Source of the DNA: CAZVWH01 sp964631175
GTDB taxonomy: Bacteria; Planctomycetota; Phycisphaerae; Sedimentisphaerales; Anaerobacaceae
Direction of reading: 5' to 3'
Length of the DNA: 5,313 bases
Assembly: GCA_964631175.1 (NCBI GenBank)
Contig: CAZVWH010000146.1
Location: 1-5,313 of the forward strand
This document shows positions 4,833 to 5,313 of this stretch, piece after piece (positions within the stretch are counted from its first letter, which is position 1; each line of letters starts with the position of its first letter). The position numbers were made by a program, and so were the translations under genes. Under the pieces are notes generated by a model. It was not told the DNA's origin. It saw only the letters and a program-made list of their open reading frames with translations, and did no database searches.

Positions 4833-5312
4833 TCAAAGTTCTATGTTCTTTTTCTGCAAAACGTACTGTCGTGCCTGCGACATCTGTTTTTGGTATTGAG
4901 CCATATTGTCTGAAAGATATTGCTCCCAGTCCTCGTTGTTCCATAGCTCGATATGGTCTCGAACGCCAACGAGGGTAATTTGATCTCGCAATTTTGCTCT
5001 TTTCCGCAATCTTTCATTCAAGAGCAGCCGACCCTGGCCGTCCAGCTCCACCTTGCTGGCCAAGGCAAAGCTCATCCGCTCGAACGCTACAGCCTCATCC
5101 GGCGCTGCGGTTCCAGGTGCAACCGACAGGACTATCTGCTCGAAATATTTTTCCGGATACAGACAAAGTATGCCATTTACTCCAAGAACAAGATAGAAAT
5201 TGCTGCCGTGCTCATCGGCGTCAATCTGATTCCTGAGCTTGTTTGAAACGAGCACCCTGTTCTTGGCATCAATGACGTGCTGGTATTCACCTGTTAATAA
5301 AAGCATGGCCAT
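4833..5312 (-). CDS. mraZ: MraZ, transcriptional regulator at the head of the dcw cluster (start at window edge)
   Basis: The product as seen has 159 residues, close to the usual ~150. MraZ is a DNA-binding protein of two AbrB/SpoVT-like halves that forms rings and, in studied bacteria, regulates the mra/dcw promoter by binding repeats just upstream. Both halves are visible: GEYQHVIDAKNRVLVSNKLR (8-27) with the D-x-x-x-R signature at Asp15-Arg19, and VELDGQGRLLLNERLRKRA (88-106) with DGQGR at Asp91-Arg95, followed by LVGVRDHIELWN. In the first signature the usual Gly is Asn18. ATG codons at 5312 and 5306 are both possible. The family's usual GxYxH start fits either. Only one base remains upstream, so the true start, the ribosome site and the operator repeats cannot be seen. 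The stop is TGA, 18 bases before the next gene. Confidence 0.95.
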   Translation of the reverse strand: MAMLLLTGEYQHVIDAKNRVLVSNKLRNQIDADEHGSNFYLVLGVNGILCLYPEKYFEQIVLSVAPGTAAPDEAVAFERMSFALASKVELDGQGRLLLNERLRKRAKLRDQITLVGVRDHIELWNNEDWEQYLSDNMAQYQKQMSQARQYVLQKKNIEL

Positions 5313-5313
5313 T

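Overview
The window carries the start of a bacterial division and cell-wall (dcw) cluster, all on the minus strand. In transcription order (right to left) it reads: mraZ (at the right edge, possibly missing its first codons), a 65-codon unrecognised small ORF, rsmH (mraW), a membrane-anchored protein with two LysM domains, a short FtsL-like protein, and ftsI (PBP2/FtsI-type transpeptidase). The order mraZ-rsmH-ftsL-ftsI is the classic one. The small ORF between mraZ and rsmH and the LysM gene between rsmH and ftsL are the two additions. No RNA gene, CRISPR array, transposase or prophage gene is visible.

Likely source: a peptidoglycan-making, Gram-negative-type bacterium of moderate GC. The LysM N-terminus, the gene order and the repeat-rich spacers resemble uncultured Planctomycetota of the Phycisphaerae/Sedimentisphaerales type. 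This is an inference from general resemblance, not a proven assignment.

Region by region: 1-217 is non-coding and repeat-bearing, and no downstream gene (such as murE) is in view. 218-2083 (or 2098) is ftsI, whose last ~32 codons run through a dispersed repeat. 2099-2476 is a 378-base gap with no gene, holding at least three palindromic or repeat elements. 2477-2689 is ftsL-like. 2715-3587 is the LysM gene. 3588-3697 is a spacer filled by a tandem 21-base repeat and its inverted partner. 3698-4603 is rsmH. 4617-4814 is the small ORF. 4833-5312 is mraZ.

How the genes fit together: MraZ is the conserved DNA-binding regulator at the head of dcw operons. RsmH methylates 16S rRNA. FtsL, with a partner FtsB, normally activates the FtsW-FtsI septal synthase, and FtsI crosslinks septal peptidoglycan. 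The LysM protein would bind peptidoglycan from the membrane, so its place here suggests a division or wall role. Short spacings (13-25 bases) favour co-transcription of mraZ-orf-rsmH and of LysM-ftsL. The larger gaps are filled with dispersed repeats.

I found no clear new biological system. The points most worth a second look are the repeat-derived end of FtsI, the repeat that supplies the only Shine-Dalgarno-like sequence before ftsL, the small ORF after mraZ, and the LysM gene embedded in the cluster.
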